Shown piece after piece: positions 49,891-59,834 of a stretch of 64,000 bases of DNA; position 1 is the first letter of the stretch, and every line of letters begins with the position of its first letter. The DNA is taken from the NCBI GenBank assembly GCA_004144175.1, contig SEFT01000020.1:1-64000 (forward strand), read 5' to 3'. Source of the DNA: Sphingobacteriales bacterium (lineage in GTDB: Bacteria; Bacteroidota; Bacteroidia; Chitinophagales; Chitinophagaceae). Under the pieces are notes generated by a model, which saw nothing but the letters and a program-made list of their open reading frames with translations, had not been told where the DNA came from and did no database searches. Both the position numbers and the translations under genes were made by a program.

Positions 49891-52773
49891 CTACGCTTCT
49901 GCTTCCATATAAGAAGAAACAGGCTCGCAGGTACATATCAGGTTACGGTCGCCGTAGGTGTTATTTACACGGGCTACGCTTGGCCAGAATTTGTTTTGTT
50001 TCACCCAGCTAAGCGGGAATGCTGCCTGCTGACGGCTGTAGCTGCGCGTCCACTCATCGGCAGTTATTACATGCTGTGTATGCGGCGCTTGTTTTAGTGG
50101 GTTATCCACTTTATCAGCCTTACCCTCTTCTATAGCGCGTATCTCGGCACGGATGCTCAGGAGCGCATCGCAGAAGCGGTCCAGTTCAGCTTTGTCCTCG
50201 CTCTCCGTAGGCTCTATCATAATAGTGCCCGGTACCGGGAAGCTCATAGTAGGTGCGTGGAAGCCATAGTCCATCAGGCGTTTTGCAACGTCTTCTGCTT
50301 CTATCTCGGCGCTCTTCTTGAACGGACGCAGATCAACAATGAACTCGTGCGCACAGGTACCACCGGTACCTGTGTACAGTATGTCGAAATCATCTTTCAG
50401 ACGGGCACGCATGTAGTTGGCGTTCAGTATAGCATATTCAGTTGCTTTGCGCAGGCCTTTTGTACCCAGCATACGGATGTATGCGTAAGAAATAAGCAGG
50501 ATGCTCGCAGAACCGAATGGCGCTGCTGATACGGCGTTACCGGCCTTACCATTGCTCTCCTCTACGTGCGAAGGCAGGAATGGCGCCAGATGCGATTTAA
50601 CGCATATAGGGCCCATACCAGGACCGCCACCACCATGCGGTATAGCGAAGGTCTTGTGGAGGTTCAGGTGGCATACGTCGGCACCGATGAGGCCCGGAGC
50701 GGTAAGACCTACCTGGGCGTTCATGTTAGCACCGTCCATATAAACCTGTCCACCATGCTCGTGGACGATCTTAGTGATGTCTTTGATCGTTTCTTCGTAC
50801 ACACCGTAGGTAGATGGATAAGTAACCATGATACCTGCGAGGTTAGCCGCGTGTTGTGTTGCTTTCGCTTTCAGGTCTTCTACGTCGATATACCCGTTCT
50901 CCAGCGCTTTAACCACTACTACTTTGTAGCCAACCATTACTGCTGATGCAGGATTGGTACCGTGAGCAGATATAGGTATCAGCATTACGTTGCGGTGATG
51001 ATCGCCACGGCTTTCGTGGTATGATTTGATGGTAAGCAGACCGGCATACTCGCCTTGCGCACCACTGTTTGGCTGCAGGCTGCAGGCATCGAATGCGGTG
51101 ATCTCACACAGATAGCGTGAAAGCTCTTTTACGATTTGCAGATAACCACCCGCCTGGTCGCGCGGAACGAATGGGTGCATCTTACTCCAGTGGCTCCAGC
51201 TCAGCGGTATCATTTCCGATGCTGCGTTCAGCTTCATCGTGCAAGAGCCCAGGGAGATCATGCTGGTGTTGAGGCTGAGGTCTTTATTTTCCAGCATCTT
51301 GATATAGCGCATCATTTGCGTTTCGCTATGATGGCTGTTGAATACCGGGTGTGTCAAGTACTCTGAAGTACGCGTAAGCGAGGTACCGATATTGGTCAGC
51401 ATCTTGTCATCGTTGATGCTGAAAGAGATCGGCTCTTCGCTCGAGTAGAATACGCTGATGATATCGAACAGGTCGGAAGTAGAAGTAGTCTCATCGATAG
51501 AGATACCTACCATGTTGCTACCTGCAAAGTAGCGGAAGTTGATATGCGCAGCTTCTGCTTTTTCTTTCAGCGTAGCTACATCTGCAACTTCTACAACGAT
51601 GGTATCAAAGAATGATTGAGAAACAATTTTGTAGCCTTGATCTGCTAAAGTTTCAGCCAGCGTTTGCGCCAGTACAGAGATACGCTTAGCAATGGTCTTC
51701 AGTCCATCAGGACCATGGAACACAGCATACATAGCAGCCATGTTGGCCAGCAGTGCCTGTGCAGTACAGATGTTCGAAGTTGCCTTTTCGCGCTTGATGT
51801 GCTGCTCACGTGTTTGCAGTGCCATACGCAATGCACGGTTACCGTTAGCATCCACACTTACACCGATGATGCGGCCGGGGATGTGGCGTTTAAAATCGTC
51901 CTTAGCAGTGAAGAATGCTGCGTGCGGACCACCATAACCAAGAGGCACACCGAAACGCTGCGCAGAACCGAAAGCTACATCGGCACCCAGCTCGCCCGGA
52001 GGCGTCAGGAGCGTCAGCGCCAGCAGGTCGGTACCCATAGCCACGTATGCGCCTACGGCATGTACTTTCTCTACAAAGCTGCGGTAATCTTCTACCGAAC
52101 CTTTGTCATTAGGATATTGTACGATGGCACCGAAGTAAGTATTATCAATAGCAGCCGTGCGGTAGTCGCCGTACACGATGTCGATACACAGCGGCGTACC
52201 GCGTGTAACGATAACATCTTTAGTTTGCGGGAACGTATCGTTGTCAACAAACAGCTTTGGACGATCCGGGTTGTTATGGTCCTTGTTCAATGAAGCAAAG
52301 AACATGCTCATTGCCTCGGCAGCAGCAGTGGCTTCATCCAGCAGCGATGCATTGGCCAGTGGCAGACCTGTAAGGTCGCTTACCATGGTCTGGAAGTTCA
52401 GCAGGCTTTCAAGACGGCCTTGCGAAATTTCAGCCTGGTAAGGCGTGTATTGCGTATACCATCCCGGATTCTCGAAGATGTTGCGCAGGATAACACTTGG
52501 CGTATGGGTATCGTAGTAACCCTGGCCTATGTAGTTCTTATAGGTTTTATTTTTCAGGGAGATATCTTTTAAGATACGCAGGTACTCCGCTTCGCTTACC
52601 GATTCGGGTACGTTGAGCGCATGGTCCATACGGATGGCCTGCGGCACAGTACGCGATATCAGCTCTTCCATTCCGGATACGCCGATGGTTTGCAACATCT
52701 GCTCCGTTTCTTTTTCATCCGGCCCGATATGACGGTGGGTGAATTCCTGATTCTGCAAGGAAAACAAATTCAT
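49891..52773 (-). CDS. gcvP: Glycine dehydrogenase (P protein of the glycine cleavage system)
   Basis: Pyridoxal-phosphate enzyme that decarboxylates glycine and transfers the aminomethyl group to the lipoyl arm of H protein. The 960-residue protein is a full single-chain P protein: N-terminal half with FTHRHIGPDEKE and YIGQGYYDTHTPSVILRNIFENPGWYTQYTPYQAEI, C-terminal half with the PLP-lysine motif LNLHKTFAIPHGGGGPGMG and SLGSCTMKLNAASEM. The leader is only about 35 nt, so there is no room for a glycine riboswitch. It is monocistronic here, between a terminator and a clear -7 box. Confidence 0.97.
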   Translation of the reverse strand: MNLFSLQNQEFTHRHIGPDEKETEQMLQTIGVSGMEELISRTVPQAIRMDHALNVPESVSEAEYLRILKDISLKNKTYKNYIGQGYYDTHTPSVILRNIFENPGWYTQYTPYQAEISQGRLESLLNFQTMVSDLTGLPLANASLLDEATAAAEAMSMFFASLNKDHNNPDRPKLFVDNDTFPQTKDVIVTRGTPLCIDIVYGDYRTAAIDNTYFGAIVQYPNDKGSVEDYRSFVEKVHAVGAYVAMGTDLLALTLLTPPGELGADVAFGSAQRFGVPLGYGGPHAAFFTAKDDFKRHIPGRIIGVSVDANGNRALRMALQTREQHIKREKATSNICTAQALLANMAAMYAVFHGPDGLKTIAKRISVLAQTLAETLADQGYKIVSQSFFDTIVVEVADVATLKEKAEAAHINFRYFAGSNMVGISIDETTSTSDLFDIISVFYSSEEPISFSINDDKMLTNIGTSLTRTSEYLTHPVFNSHHSETQMMRYIKMLENKDLSLNTSMISLGSCTMKLNAASEMIPLSWSHWSKMHPFVPRDQAGGYLQIVKELSRYLCEITAFDACSLQPNSGAQGEYAGLLTIKSYHESRGDHHRNVMLIPISAHGTNPASAVMVGYKVVVVKALENGYIDVEDLKAKATQHAANLAGIMVTYPSTYGVYEETIKDITKIVHEHGGQVYMDGANMNAQVGLTAPGLIGADVCHLNLHKTFAIPHGGGGPGMGPICVKSHLAPFLPSHVEESNGKAGNAVSAAPFGSASILLISYAYIRMLGTKGLRKATEYAILNANYMRARLKDDFDILYTGTGGTCAHEFIVDLRPFKKSAEIEAEDVAKRLMDYGFHAPTMSFPVPGTIMIEPTESEDKAELDRFCDALLSIRAEIRAIEEGKADKVDNPLKQAPHTQHVITADEWTRSYSRQQAAFPLSWVKQNKFWPSVARVNNTYGDRNLICTCEPVSSYMEAEA

Positions 52774-52811
52774 ATTATAAAATATATCTACTTGAAAAGT
52801 AAAAGAATATG

Positions 52812-52819
52812 CAAAGTTA
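52812..52819 (-). promoter_or_regulatory. Putative -7 promoter element of gcvP
   Basis: CAAAGTTA is TAACTTTG on the minus strand, 38 nt upstream of the gcvP ATG. Confidence 0.5.
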
Positions 52820-52903
52820 GCGGTATATAAGAAGATTGCAAAGTGGGATAATGCAGCTTAATAAAGTTGCTTATACACATGTTGATATTATTTATTCTCG
52901 TAC

Positions 52904-54394
52904 TTATCCCATTTTTTCTTGAGACTCTTTCACGGGAATGATGAACCCTAGCAGAAACCCAAAGATCAAACCGGTTGCATTAAGAACGTTATTCGTTTCG
53001 TCCAAGGTAAACCCTAAAACCATATTGAGACTGCCCAGTACTACAAATGCGATCAGATAATACCAGATCTTTTCCTCAAAAGGTATCCTCTTCCGAATTA
53101 AAAGTGAGATGATAATTCCGAAATACCCTAAAACTGCTCCTGAAGCTCCGAAAGTAGCTGCGTCCGGCAGGAATAAGCAACTTGCAGCCGTCGCAGCAGA
53201 ATTTATTAAGAAAAACAATGCAATCATCCATCGCCGTCTAAGGGCAGGCTCCATTAACATGCCCGCAATGGCCAAAGAAATAATGTTGAATAACAGATGA
53301 AAAAAATTAAGGTGTGTAAAATGGAATGCGAAAATGGAAATAACAGGAACTTGAGATAATAGACTGATATAAAACTTACCGAAAGTAATAGGAATTGTAA
53401 AACCTAAAAGAAGGATGTCAATTAAAACCGAAGTTTCAAAATATGGTTCTTTGGGGATAGTAAATCTGATAACCTGGTTCAGGAAGTCATATTTATCAAC
53501 TTTACCTTGCCTATATCTCTCCAGTTTTATTTTATCAATTTTGGCGGCAACCGATACAACCAATGTAAGGACACAGCCGAAACCGAAGGCAATAAGCGCC
53601 GTGATAAGAGACCTGCTGCCTCGCTCGCTAAACGGATTGTCGATAGGTTGCAGTATATATAGCTTATTACCCTCTTCTTGAACTCTTTTTGAAATAGCCC
53701 TTACATAACCGTCGCGGTCATCACCGTTTACTATATTCTCATAATAATCTGTCCGTGGGAAACGATAGTTTAAAAACTCTTGCTTTGAACGTTCCGAAAA
53801 TTCGCTCGTTTTCTCGTCTGCTCCATACCCATATGGAAGAATTGCTGTCTCTTCAAATGAAATGGCATACCAAAAAAGTTGACTCTTGTCGTTAGCGATA
53901 GGCAGGGCGAAATAAGAGTGCATTTGTAATGCCTTCCCATTCTTCCCTGTTACCACACCGCTACTGAAATGCGAAGAACTATCCTTTAGAATCTCCAGGT
54001 GATCTATCTTATAGTATCTGGATGGATTTCTAATATCAATATCGGCAACGGTATTTACATGAATCATCTCGAAATGTTGAGCATAATAATAGTCACGAAA
54101 GCCTAAGGCTGAAAAAATAATACTCAGAAATATCAAAGCCATGATTGCTGTAGGACCATCATATCTGGTGTTTACAGATTTAATGCAGTTAACCCTCTTT
54201 CGCAGAAAAAACAATATACCAGCGCCAGACAGCATTGCAGGTAAGAACATCCCGCCTGCATCCGGATCAACGGTAAGATAGCCAAATTCTCTTTCGGCTA
54301 TCCACGTAAGCAGCACCGTAATTGCAGGAACAGAAACAGCAATAATCAAATAGGGAATAAACAGGAAGCGTAATTGTTGCAGCTTTTCTTTCAT
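52904..54394 (-). CDS. Rhomboid-family membrane protein lacking the catalytic histidine
   Basis: 496 residues. The N-terminal part has two to three membrane helices (about 10-100) and a soluble domain (about 105-260) of unknown fold. The C-terminal rhomboid core covers about 320-485: H366LLFN370 (the HxxxN motif of helix 2), G416ASG419 with nucleophile position Ser418, and N472ATGLIFGFLLG483, where the usual catalytic His of HxxGxxxGxxxG is Asn. With serine but no histidine, proteolysis is unlikely; it resembles a rhomboid pseudoprotease (iRhom/Derlin-type role in binding membrane clients). This is read directly from the frame; a sequencing error cannot be excluded. Confidence 0.8.
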   Translation of the reverse strand: MKEKLQQLRFLFIPYLIIAVSVPAITVLLTWIAEREFGYLTVDPDAGGMFLPAMLSGAGILFFLRKRVNCIKSVNTRYDGPTAIMALIFLSIIFSALGFRDYYYAQHFEMIHVNTVADIDIRNPSRYYKIDHLEILKDSSSHFSSGVVTGKNGKALQMHSYFALPIANDKSQLFWYAISFEETAILPYGYGADEKTSEFSERSKQEFLNYRFPRTDYYENIVNGDDRDGYVRAISKRVQEEGNKLYILQPIDNPFSERGSRSLITALIAFGFGCVLTLVVSVAAKIDKIKLERYRQGKVDKYDFLNQVIRFTIPKEPYFETSVLIDILLLGFTIPITFGKFYISLLSQVPVISIFAFHFTHLNFFHLLFNIISLAIAGMLMEPALRRRWMIALFFLINSAATAASCLFLPDAATFGASGAVLGYFGIIISLLIRKRIPFEEKIWYYLIAFVVLGSLNMVLGFTLDETNNVLNATGLIFGFLLGFIIPVKESQEKMG

Positions 54395-54407
54395 CAGACT
54401 CGGGCAT

Positions 54408-54415
54408 CAAATATA
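54408..54415 (-). promoter_or_regulatory. Putative -7 promoter element of the rhomboid-like gene
   Basis: CAAATATA is TATATTTG on the minus strand, 13 nt upstream of the ATG at 54394, which predicts a very short leader. Confidence 0.45.
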
Positions 54416-54456
54416 GCTACAACACGCTACATCCAGCACCAAAAGGCACACGCCCC

Positions 54457-56475
54457 CTACAATGTAGTACGCTCCGCATCGGTATCGGCAGCAGGCGGCT
54501 TACCGCCTACGCCAAATAATTTATAAGCCAATTGCACGCCGGCTAGCTCGGGCTTTGAGTATGCGAAAGATTGTTTCTCTACTATCGTATTCGTCAATGG
54601 ATCTACTACGTAGTATTCTATACGCTTTTTAGTCCCGGTGCCCGGTAGGAAGTTGACGTAGGCGTCAACGGCAGGCGCACCGCCTCCACTCATCCAGTTG
54701 ATATTGCAGTCTTTCAATCGCTGCACGATGTCTTCACTCGACTGTCCGCTTACATGCAGGCGCATGTTCATTGCCAGGCCTGTATTAGGCAGCAATTGCG
54801 GGTAAGTGATATAGGCGCGGTACACCCATTGATTATATGCGTCTTTATCCTTTCGCTCTTCGGCGCACTCGGCCTGTGCCTGGTACACGCGGGCCAGCAA
54901 AAGCTTTTCATATTCCTTGTCGATGTTCGGGTCCATCAGTATAGCGTCGAGCATACGGCGTGCTTCTTTGTAGTTGCCCTGCTTCATTTGCAGCCTGGCT
55001 ACAAATAGCTGGAAGTACTTGCGGATGTATTTACGCTCATCGGTCTGCAACTCTTTCTGAAACCTGTCAAGGAAGAAGCGCGTGCTAAAGTCTTTCATCA
55101 GATACCACACTTCATCCCAGCTCACGGTGCTTTCCGTAGCAAACAATTTATAGATCACACGATCGCGCTCGGGGTTTTGTGCAAACTGGTTGATGATGAG
55201 GAACTGCTGCATGTATTGCTCACCCCTATAGCCAGCCATAGTGCCCAATACTTTAGGATTGTACCACCAGTTGCGGTGCTCAAATTTCTGCCTTTCAAAC
55301 TGCGATTGCTTGTTCATCAGCTTCACCAGTTGCAGGCTAAAGTCATAGTGCGTTTGCGTGAGTGTAGTACCTATATGCAGCTCTTTGAACTCTGCTGCCT
55401 TATTAAGGTAGCGGTTTGATTCGCCTATCTGCCCGTCGTAGTACATAGCACGGGCAAGGGCAATATTGTACCAGCCAAAGCCCGGTGTAGAGCCACCGGA
55501 GCGTATCATATCTTTCAGCAATTCGGCAGCCATTTTAGGCTCTGCCTTATACAGATTGATGATGGAAGTATAGTATGCCCATTCTTTCAGGCGTTTGTCG
55601 CCACGGTCCTGTGCTGCTTCCATCTGGTATTCCAGCTCGGCTTCTTTAAAGTCGCCGCAAATGGCGCGGAAGGTAGCGTAGTTATTATGTGGAAAGAAGA
55701 CGGTATTGCGCAGCAGGTTGTAGTAGTATGCGGCAGAGTCTATATTGAGACGATAGCTATAATATATGGACTTGTAGTGATATACGCCATACTTTTCATC
55801 GCGCTCGTAGCCTGGCTGAAAAATGCCCTGATTAACAACCTTGTTTCGCTCTATGCGACGAAGTTGTGAATCGAGATATTTATTCGCCAGTTGTTCATTC
55901 TCGTCTATTGAGTTTCTTAAAAATGAATACTTACTGTTGTTGTAATAACGGTTGCGATGCGTTACCCAAAAAAGATAGTTGTAGGTATCGAGATAATAGT
56001 CGCGCTGAAAGTTCCATTTCAATACCCTTCGCAGCAAGGTATACATCTTTTCCGCTTCTTCGGTATTGCTATAGCATTGCACCAGGTAGTAGGCGGTCTG
56101 CGTATAATCCAGGTGGTAGTTATAAGCCGGGAAGTATTGCATCAAGTCGCTGGTGCGTGTTGCCAGTTCTTTACGATAGTCGCGCTCCATTTGGTATAGC
56201 GCGTGCTCCAGCGGTATCGATGCATTCTTGAAGCCAAGGTAGTCGGCAGCATGGTTGAATTTGTACACACCCTCATACATCCAGCCCACATAATAAGAGC
56301 TATCGATCCGCTTAAACTCGCGCGAACGAGGCAGTGCATCATCGCTTTGTATATTGGTGCCGGTACGTTTTGCGTTCACCTCATAACGCAGCCCTGCATT
56401 ACGCGTAGCCAGCGACTGCGCATAACCATGCAGGCTACTCCACAAGAGCAGCACAGCAATGCAAACATATTTCAT
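54457..56475 (-). CDS. Exported TPR-like helical protein of unknown function
   Basis: 672 residues. Signal peptide MKYVCIAVLLLWSSLHGYAQ. The mature part is almost all helical and contains weak tetratricopeptide-like pairs at about 300-420 (LKEWAYYTSIINLYKAEPKMAAEL, WYNIALARAMYYDGQIGESNRYL) and again at about 500-580. No enzymatic motif is recognised. It has no lipobox and is probably periplasmic. An ATG at 56496 (seven codons upstream) is an alternative start. It follows the MoxR gene by about 40 nt and probably shares its transcript, so the ATPase and this protein may act in the same process. Confidence 0.65.
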   Translation of the reverse strand: MKYVCIAVLLLWSSLHGYAQSLATRNAGLRYEVNAKRTGTNIQSDDALPRSREFKRIDSSYYVGWMYEGVYKFNHAADYLGFKNASIPLEHALYQMERDYRKELATRTSDLMQYFPAYNYHLDYTQTAYYLVQCYSNTEEAEKMYTLLRRVLKWNFQRDYYLDTYNYLFWVTHRNRYYNNSKYSFLRNSIDENEQLANKYLDSQLRRIERNKVVNQGIFQPGYERDEKYGVYHYKSIYYSYRLNIDSAAYYYNLLRNTVFFPHNNYATFRAICGDFKEAELEYQMEAAQDRGDKRLKEWAYYTSIINLYKAEPKMAAELLKDMIRSGGSTPGFGWYNIALARAMYYDGQIGESNRYLNKAAEFKELHIGTTLTQTHYDFSLQLVKLMNKQSQFERQKFEHRNWWYNPKVLGTMAGYRGEQYMQQFLIINQFAQNPERDRVIYKLFATESTVSWDEVWYLMKDFSTRFFLDRFQKELQTDERKYIRKYFQLFVARLQMKQGNYKEARRMLDAILMDPNIDKEYEKLLLARVYQAQAECAEERKDKDAYNQWVYRAYITYPQLLPNTGLAMNMRLHVSGQSSEDIVQRLKDCNINWMSGGGAPAVDAYVNFLPGTGTKKRIEYYVVDPLTNTIVEKQSFAYSKPELAGVQLAYKLFGVGGKPPAADTDAERTTL

Positions 56476-56516
56476 TCGGTTACTTCCTTGCATCATTTAT
56501 TCTTCGCGCATCTGTG

Positions 56517-57506
56517 TTACGCATGCAGCTTCAGCCTGGCGAGGCGTTCCATTTCTTTACCTACAATCCCTTCCAATGCTTTCTGACGGCCCTCTTTGTT
56601 GCGGTATATCAGGCGGTGGTCAAGCACTGCGCGTGCTGTATCACGCACGTCGTCTTCTATTACAAACGTGCGGCCACGCACCAGCGCAAATGCACGCAGG
56701 CATCTCAGAAACGCAATACCACTACGGGTAGAGGCACCCAACGCAATATCCTGATGTGCACGTGTGTTGCGTACGATCGTACTTACCGAACGTACTATTT
56801 CATCGTGTACAAACACCTGGCTGGCTTGCTGCTGTAATGATAGTATATCTTCCATGCTCAGCACCTGCTCCAGTTGTACCAGGTTCTGTGCAATATCAAG
56901 GTACTCGCGGTAAATGTTCATTTCTGTTTCTTCATCCACATACCCGAAGTAAATCTTCATAAAGAAGCGGTCGAGCTGCGCGGCGGGCAGTGGGTACGTA
57001 CCTTCCATCTCTACGGGGTTCTGTGTAGCTATGGTAAAGAACATACGCTCCAGCTTCAGTGTAGTATCGCCCGTAGTTATCTGGTGCTCGGCCATGGCTT
57101 CGAGCAGGGCGCTTTGCACCTTTGGTGAAGCACGGTTTATCTCATCGGCCAGTAGCACGTTGCAGAACAATGGACCTTTCTTAAATATAAATTCCTTGGT
57201 ACGGTCGTCGAATATATGTGAGCCGATGAGGTCCATCGGCAGCAGGTCGGGGGTAAACTGAATGCGTTTAAATATAACGTGCTCACCTTTGCCAGCGCCA
57301 CTGATGCACTGCGCCAGTGTACGCGCCAGTACTGTTTTACCGGTACCGGGGTTATCTTCCATCAGGATATGACCGCCTGCCAGCAGACAGGTAACTACAT
57401 ATTCAACTTGCTGGCGTTTACCGCGTATTACTCTCTCTATCTGGCTTATAAGGTGCTGAATGGCATCTGTGGCATTTATCGACAATGGCTCAGAAACAGG
57501 TTCCAT
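56517..57506 (-). CDS. MoxR-family AAA+ ATPase
   Basis: 329 residues, a cytosolic AAA+ chaperone-like ATPase. Walker A is EDNPGTGKTVLARTL near residues 55-69, Walker B is LADEINRASPK near 117-127, and sensor and lid helices follow (PLPAAQLDRFFMKI near 173-186, TRSGIAFLRCLRAFALVRGR). MoxR proteins normally cooperate with a VWA-domain partner to remodel a target. No VWA gene is adjacent; instead an exported TPR-like gene follows. The only VWA gene in the window is at 11.3-12.4 kb. Target and function are unknown. Confidence 0.92.
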   Translation of the reverse strand: MEPVSEPLSINATDAIQHLISQIERVIRGKRQQVEYVVTCLLAGGHILMEDNPGTGKTVLARTLAQCISGAGKGEHVIFKRIQFTPDLLPMDLIGSHIFDDRTKEFIFKKGPLFCNVLLADEINRASPKVQSALLEAMAEHQITTGDTTLKLERMFFTIATQNPVEMEGTYPLPAAQLDRFFMKIYFGYVDEETEMNIYREYLDIAQNLVQLEQVLSMEDILSLQQQASQVFVHDEIVRSVSTIVRNTRAHQDIALGASTRSGIAFLRCLRAFALVRGRTFVIEDDVRDTARAVLDHRLIYRNKEGRQKALEGIVGKEMERLARLKLHA

Positions 57507-57597
57507 ATATGTACTCGTGTGCTTTTTACAATTTTAATGATTAATACCGTGCTGCTGCACCGTACCGGTTATAATTTTTTGTGAAAGAACTAAAGCA

Positions 57598-57627
57598 AAA
57601 GCGCCGTCAAAAATATGCCGGCGCTTT
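57598..57627 (-). terminator. Terminator of porX
   Basis: AAAGCGCCG / CGGCGCTTT, a 9-bp stem with a 12-nt loop. On the minus strand it is followed by TTTTGCTTT. It lies just past the porX stop. Confidence 0.7.
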
Positions 57628-57633
57628 ACTATG

Positions 57634-59187
57634 TTATTTGCTCTGTAGCCTTATCACCGGTACGATCATCTCTTCGAGCGAGATGCCCCCGTGCTGGAAG
57701 GTGTTGCGGTAATAATTCACGTAATGGTTGTAGTTATTGGGGTAGCAAAGGAACACATCTTCTTTTGCAAAGATGAAGGTAGAGCTCACATTAGGCCTTG
57801 GTAGCCCTGCTACTGCGGGGTCCCGAAAGGCCAGTACGTCGCGCTCTTCGTACTGCAGGTTGCGTCCATGCTTATAGCGCAGGTTGGTAGTGGTTTGCCT
57901 GTCACCCACGCATTTGCTTGGTGTTTTTACACGTACCGTACCGTGGTCGGTGGTAATCATGACCTGTATATTCTTATCTGCTATTTTCTTGAGCGCGCGG
58001 TGCAGCGGCGAATGTTCAAACCAGCTAACCGTAAGTGAACGATAAGAAGTTTCGTCCCCTGCCAGCTCTTTCAGTACTTCCATTTCGGTACGCGCATGCG
58101 ACAGCATATCTACGAAGTTGTATACAATAACCGTCAGGTCGTTATTGAGATAGTTGTGTACGTTGTCTTCAAGAATCTTACCATTCTCGTTATTGGTTAT
58201 CTTGATGTACTGTGTTTTCAGATGATCCAGCTTCAGCTGCTTCAGTTGATAGCGCAGGAACACTTCTTCAAACAGGTTCTTACCGCCTTCTTCATCGTCA
58301 TTTTTCCACTCGTTAGGGAATTTCTTCTCGATATCGGCTGGCATCATGCCGGCAAATAAAGCATTACGCGCGTATTGCGTAGCGGTAGGCAATATGCTGT
58401 AGAACATATCTTCTTCCAATACTCGGAATGACTCATTTACAATCGGCTGAAATGCCTTCCACTGATCGTAACGCAAGTTGTCTACTACAATAAGGAAGGT
58501 AGGCTTGCCCTGCTCCAAGTGCGGAGCTACTTTAGTTTTGAACAGTTCATGCGACATCAGCGGTCCGTTACCGTTCTTTATCCAGTTGGCGTAGTTCTTC
58601 GATACATATTTGTAAAACTCCGTGTTGGCTTCAGACTTTTGCGACTGGTGTACTTCCATCATTTCTGTGCTGCCGCTGCGGCTCATTTCCAGCTCCCAAT
58701 ATACCAGCTTACGGTATAGCTCCTTCCATTCCTCATGGTCGGGGTTAGAGCTAAGCGCCATGAACAAGTTGCGAAATTCTTTTTGATATTCCGTTGTGGT
58801 CCTTTCAGATACCAGTCTTTTTGAATCGATGATCTTTTTCAGTGAAAGCAGCACCTGATTAGGGTTTACCGGCTTTATCAGGTAGTCGCTTATCTGGCCA
58901 CCAATGGCCTCATCCATTATGTTCTCTGCCTCATTCTTTGTTACCATCACTACCGGCAGGTTAGGATGTACTTCTTTTATTCTTGAAAGGGTTTCCAGAC
59001 CCGTAAGGCCGGGCATACTCTCATCGAGCAGCACTACGTCTACTACTTTTTCTTTCAACAGCTCCAGTGCATCGTGGCCATTCGATAGGGCTGTTACATC
59101 GTAGCCTTTATTTTTTAAAAACAGTATTTGCGATTTCAACGAATCTATCTCATCATCTACCCACAAAATTTCTCCTTGTGTACTCAT
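57634..59187 (-). CDS. porX: T9SS response regulator PorX (receiver plus PglZ domain)
   Basis: 517 residues. Residues 1-120 are a two-component receiver domain with the acidic pair D11/D12, phospho-acceptor D55 (VVLLDESMPG), T83 and K105. A helical linker follows, and about 215-517 is a PglZ/alkaline-phosphatase-superfamily domain (FLIVVDNLRYDQWKAF, SILPTATQYARNALFAGMMP, ITTDHGTVRV). PorX with the sensor kinase PorY and sigma factor SigP regulates T9SS genes in Porphyromonas, and its PglZ domain is reported as a zinc phosphodiesterase of cyclic oligonucleotides. No kinase gene is adjacent. It is monocistronic here. Confidence 0.93.
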   Translation of the reverse strand: MSTQGEILWVDDEIDSLKSQILFLKNKGYDVTALSNGHDALELLKEKVVDVVLLDESMPGLTGLETLSRIKEVHPNLPVVMVTKNEAENIMDEAIGGQISDYLIKPVNPNQVLLSLKKIIDSKRLVSERTTTEYQKEFRNLFMALSSNPDHEEWKELYRKLVYWELEMSRSGSTEMMEVHQSQKSEANTEFYKYVSKNYANWIKNGNGPLMSHELFKTKVAPHLEQGKPTFLIVVDNLRYDQWKAFQPIVNESFRVLEEDMFYSILPTATQYARNALFAGMMPADIEKKFPNEWKNDDEEGGKNLFEEVFLRYQLKQLKLDHLKTQYIKITNNENGKILEDNVHNYLNNDLTVIVYNFVDMLSHARTEMEVLKELAGDETSYRSLTVSWFEHSPLHRALKKIADKNIQVMITTDHGTVRVKTPSKCVGDRQTTTNLRYKHGRNLQYEERDVLAFRDPAVAGLPRPNVSSTFIFAKEDVFLCYPNNYNHYVNYYRNTFQHGGISLEEMIVPVIRLQSK

Positions 59188-59363
59188 ATTTTTTCCTGTG
59201 TTTCAGTATTATGCTGTGAATTGAATTTGGTAGCAAACTAATGCCAATATTATAAATAAATGTACATCTATATGCCCTACCGTCCTATTGCTTTAACGCA
59301 AGTTTTGCAAGTAGCTCATTTGCAATAACGTATGAGACGGCGTAGTATTGTATCTGTAAACTT

Positions 59364-59834
59364 ATGATGCACACTACTGATCTTAAGAATGTTGTGATAC
59401 GCCGCGCCTTTCGCGAAGATTGCCCCCCAATGATGGAGCTGATAAAGGAGTTGGCTGTATATGAGAAGGCCCCTGACGAAGTCACCGTTACCATGGAGCA
59501 TTTTATAGAAACAGGCTTCGGTGCAAATCCCATATGGTGGGCATTTGTTGCGGAGATGAATGGAAAGGTGGTAGCTTTTGCATTATACTACATCCGCTAC
59601 AGCACGTGGAAGGGTACGCGGATGTACCTGGAGGACATCATTGTGAATGAGCCTTACCGTTGCCATGGACTGGGCAGTATGCTGATGGATGCATTAATAG
59701 AAGAGGCTAAAGAAAAGAAGTTTCACGGCATCAGTTGGCAGGTATTAGACTGGAATACGCCGGCTATAAGGTTCTATGAACACTATAACGTGAAATTCGA
59801 CGGAGAGTGGGTGAACGTAATGCTCAACCTCTAG
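59364..59834 (+). CDS. GNAT-family N-acetyltransferase
   Basis: 156 residues of the GNAT fold, which moves an acetyl group from acetyl-CoA to an amine. The acetyl-CoA loop is the NEPYRCHGLGSMLMDALIEEA block near residues 92-112 (Q/RxxGxG/A form: RCHGLG). The pattern ELAVYEKAPDEVTVT and WQVLDWNTPAIRFYEHYNV is typical of the spermidine/spermine acetyltransferase-like subgroup of bacterial GNATs, so a polyamine or diamine substrate is plausible but unproven. The gene is monocistronic and convergent with the porG candidate; the last 4 nt overlap it. Confidence 0.85.
   Translation: MMHTTDLKNVVIRRAFREDCPPMMELIKELAVYEKAPDEVTVTMEHFIETGFGANPIWWAFVAEMNGKVVAFALYYIRYSTWKGTRMYLEDIIVNEPYRCHGLGSMLMDALIEEAKEKKFHGISWQVLDWNTPAIRFYEHYNVKFDGEWVNVMLNL

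Noticed and set aside
52774-52830. Glycine riboswitch upstream of gcvP
   Set aside because: The predicted promoter box leaves a leader of about 35 nt, too short for the aptamer, and no matching conserved core is seen.
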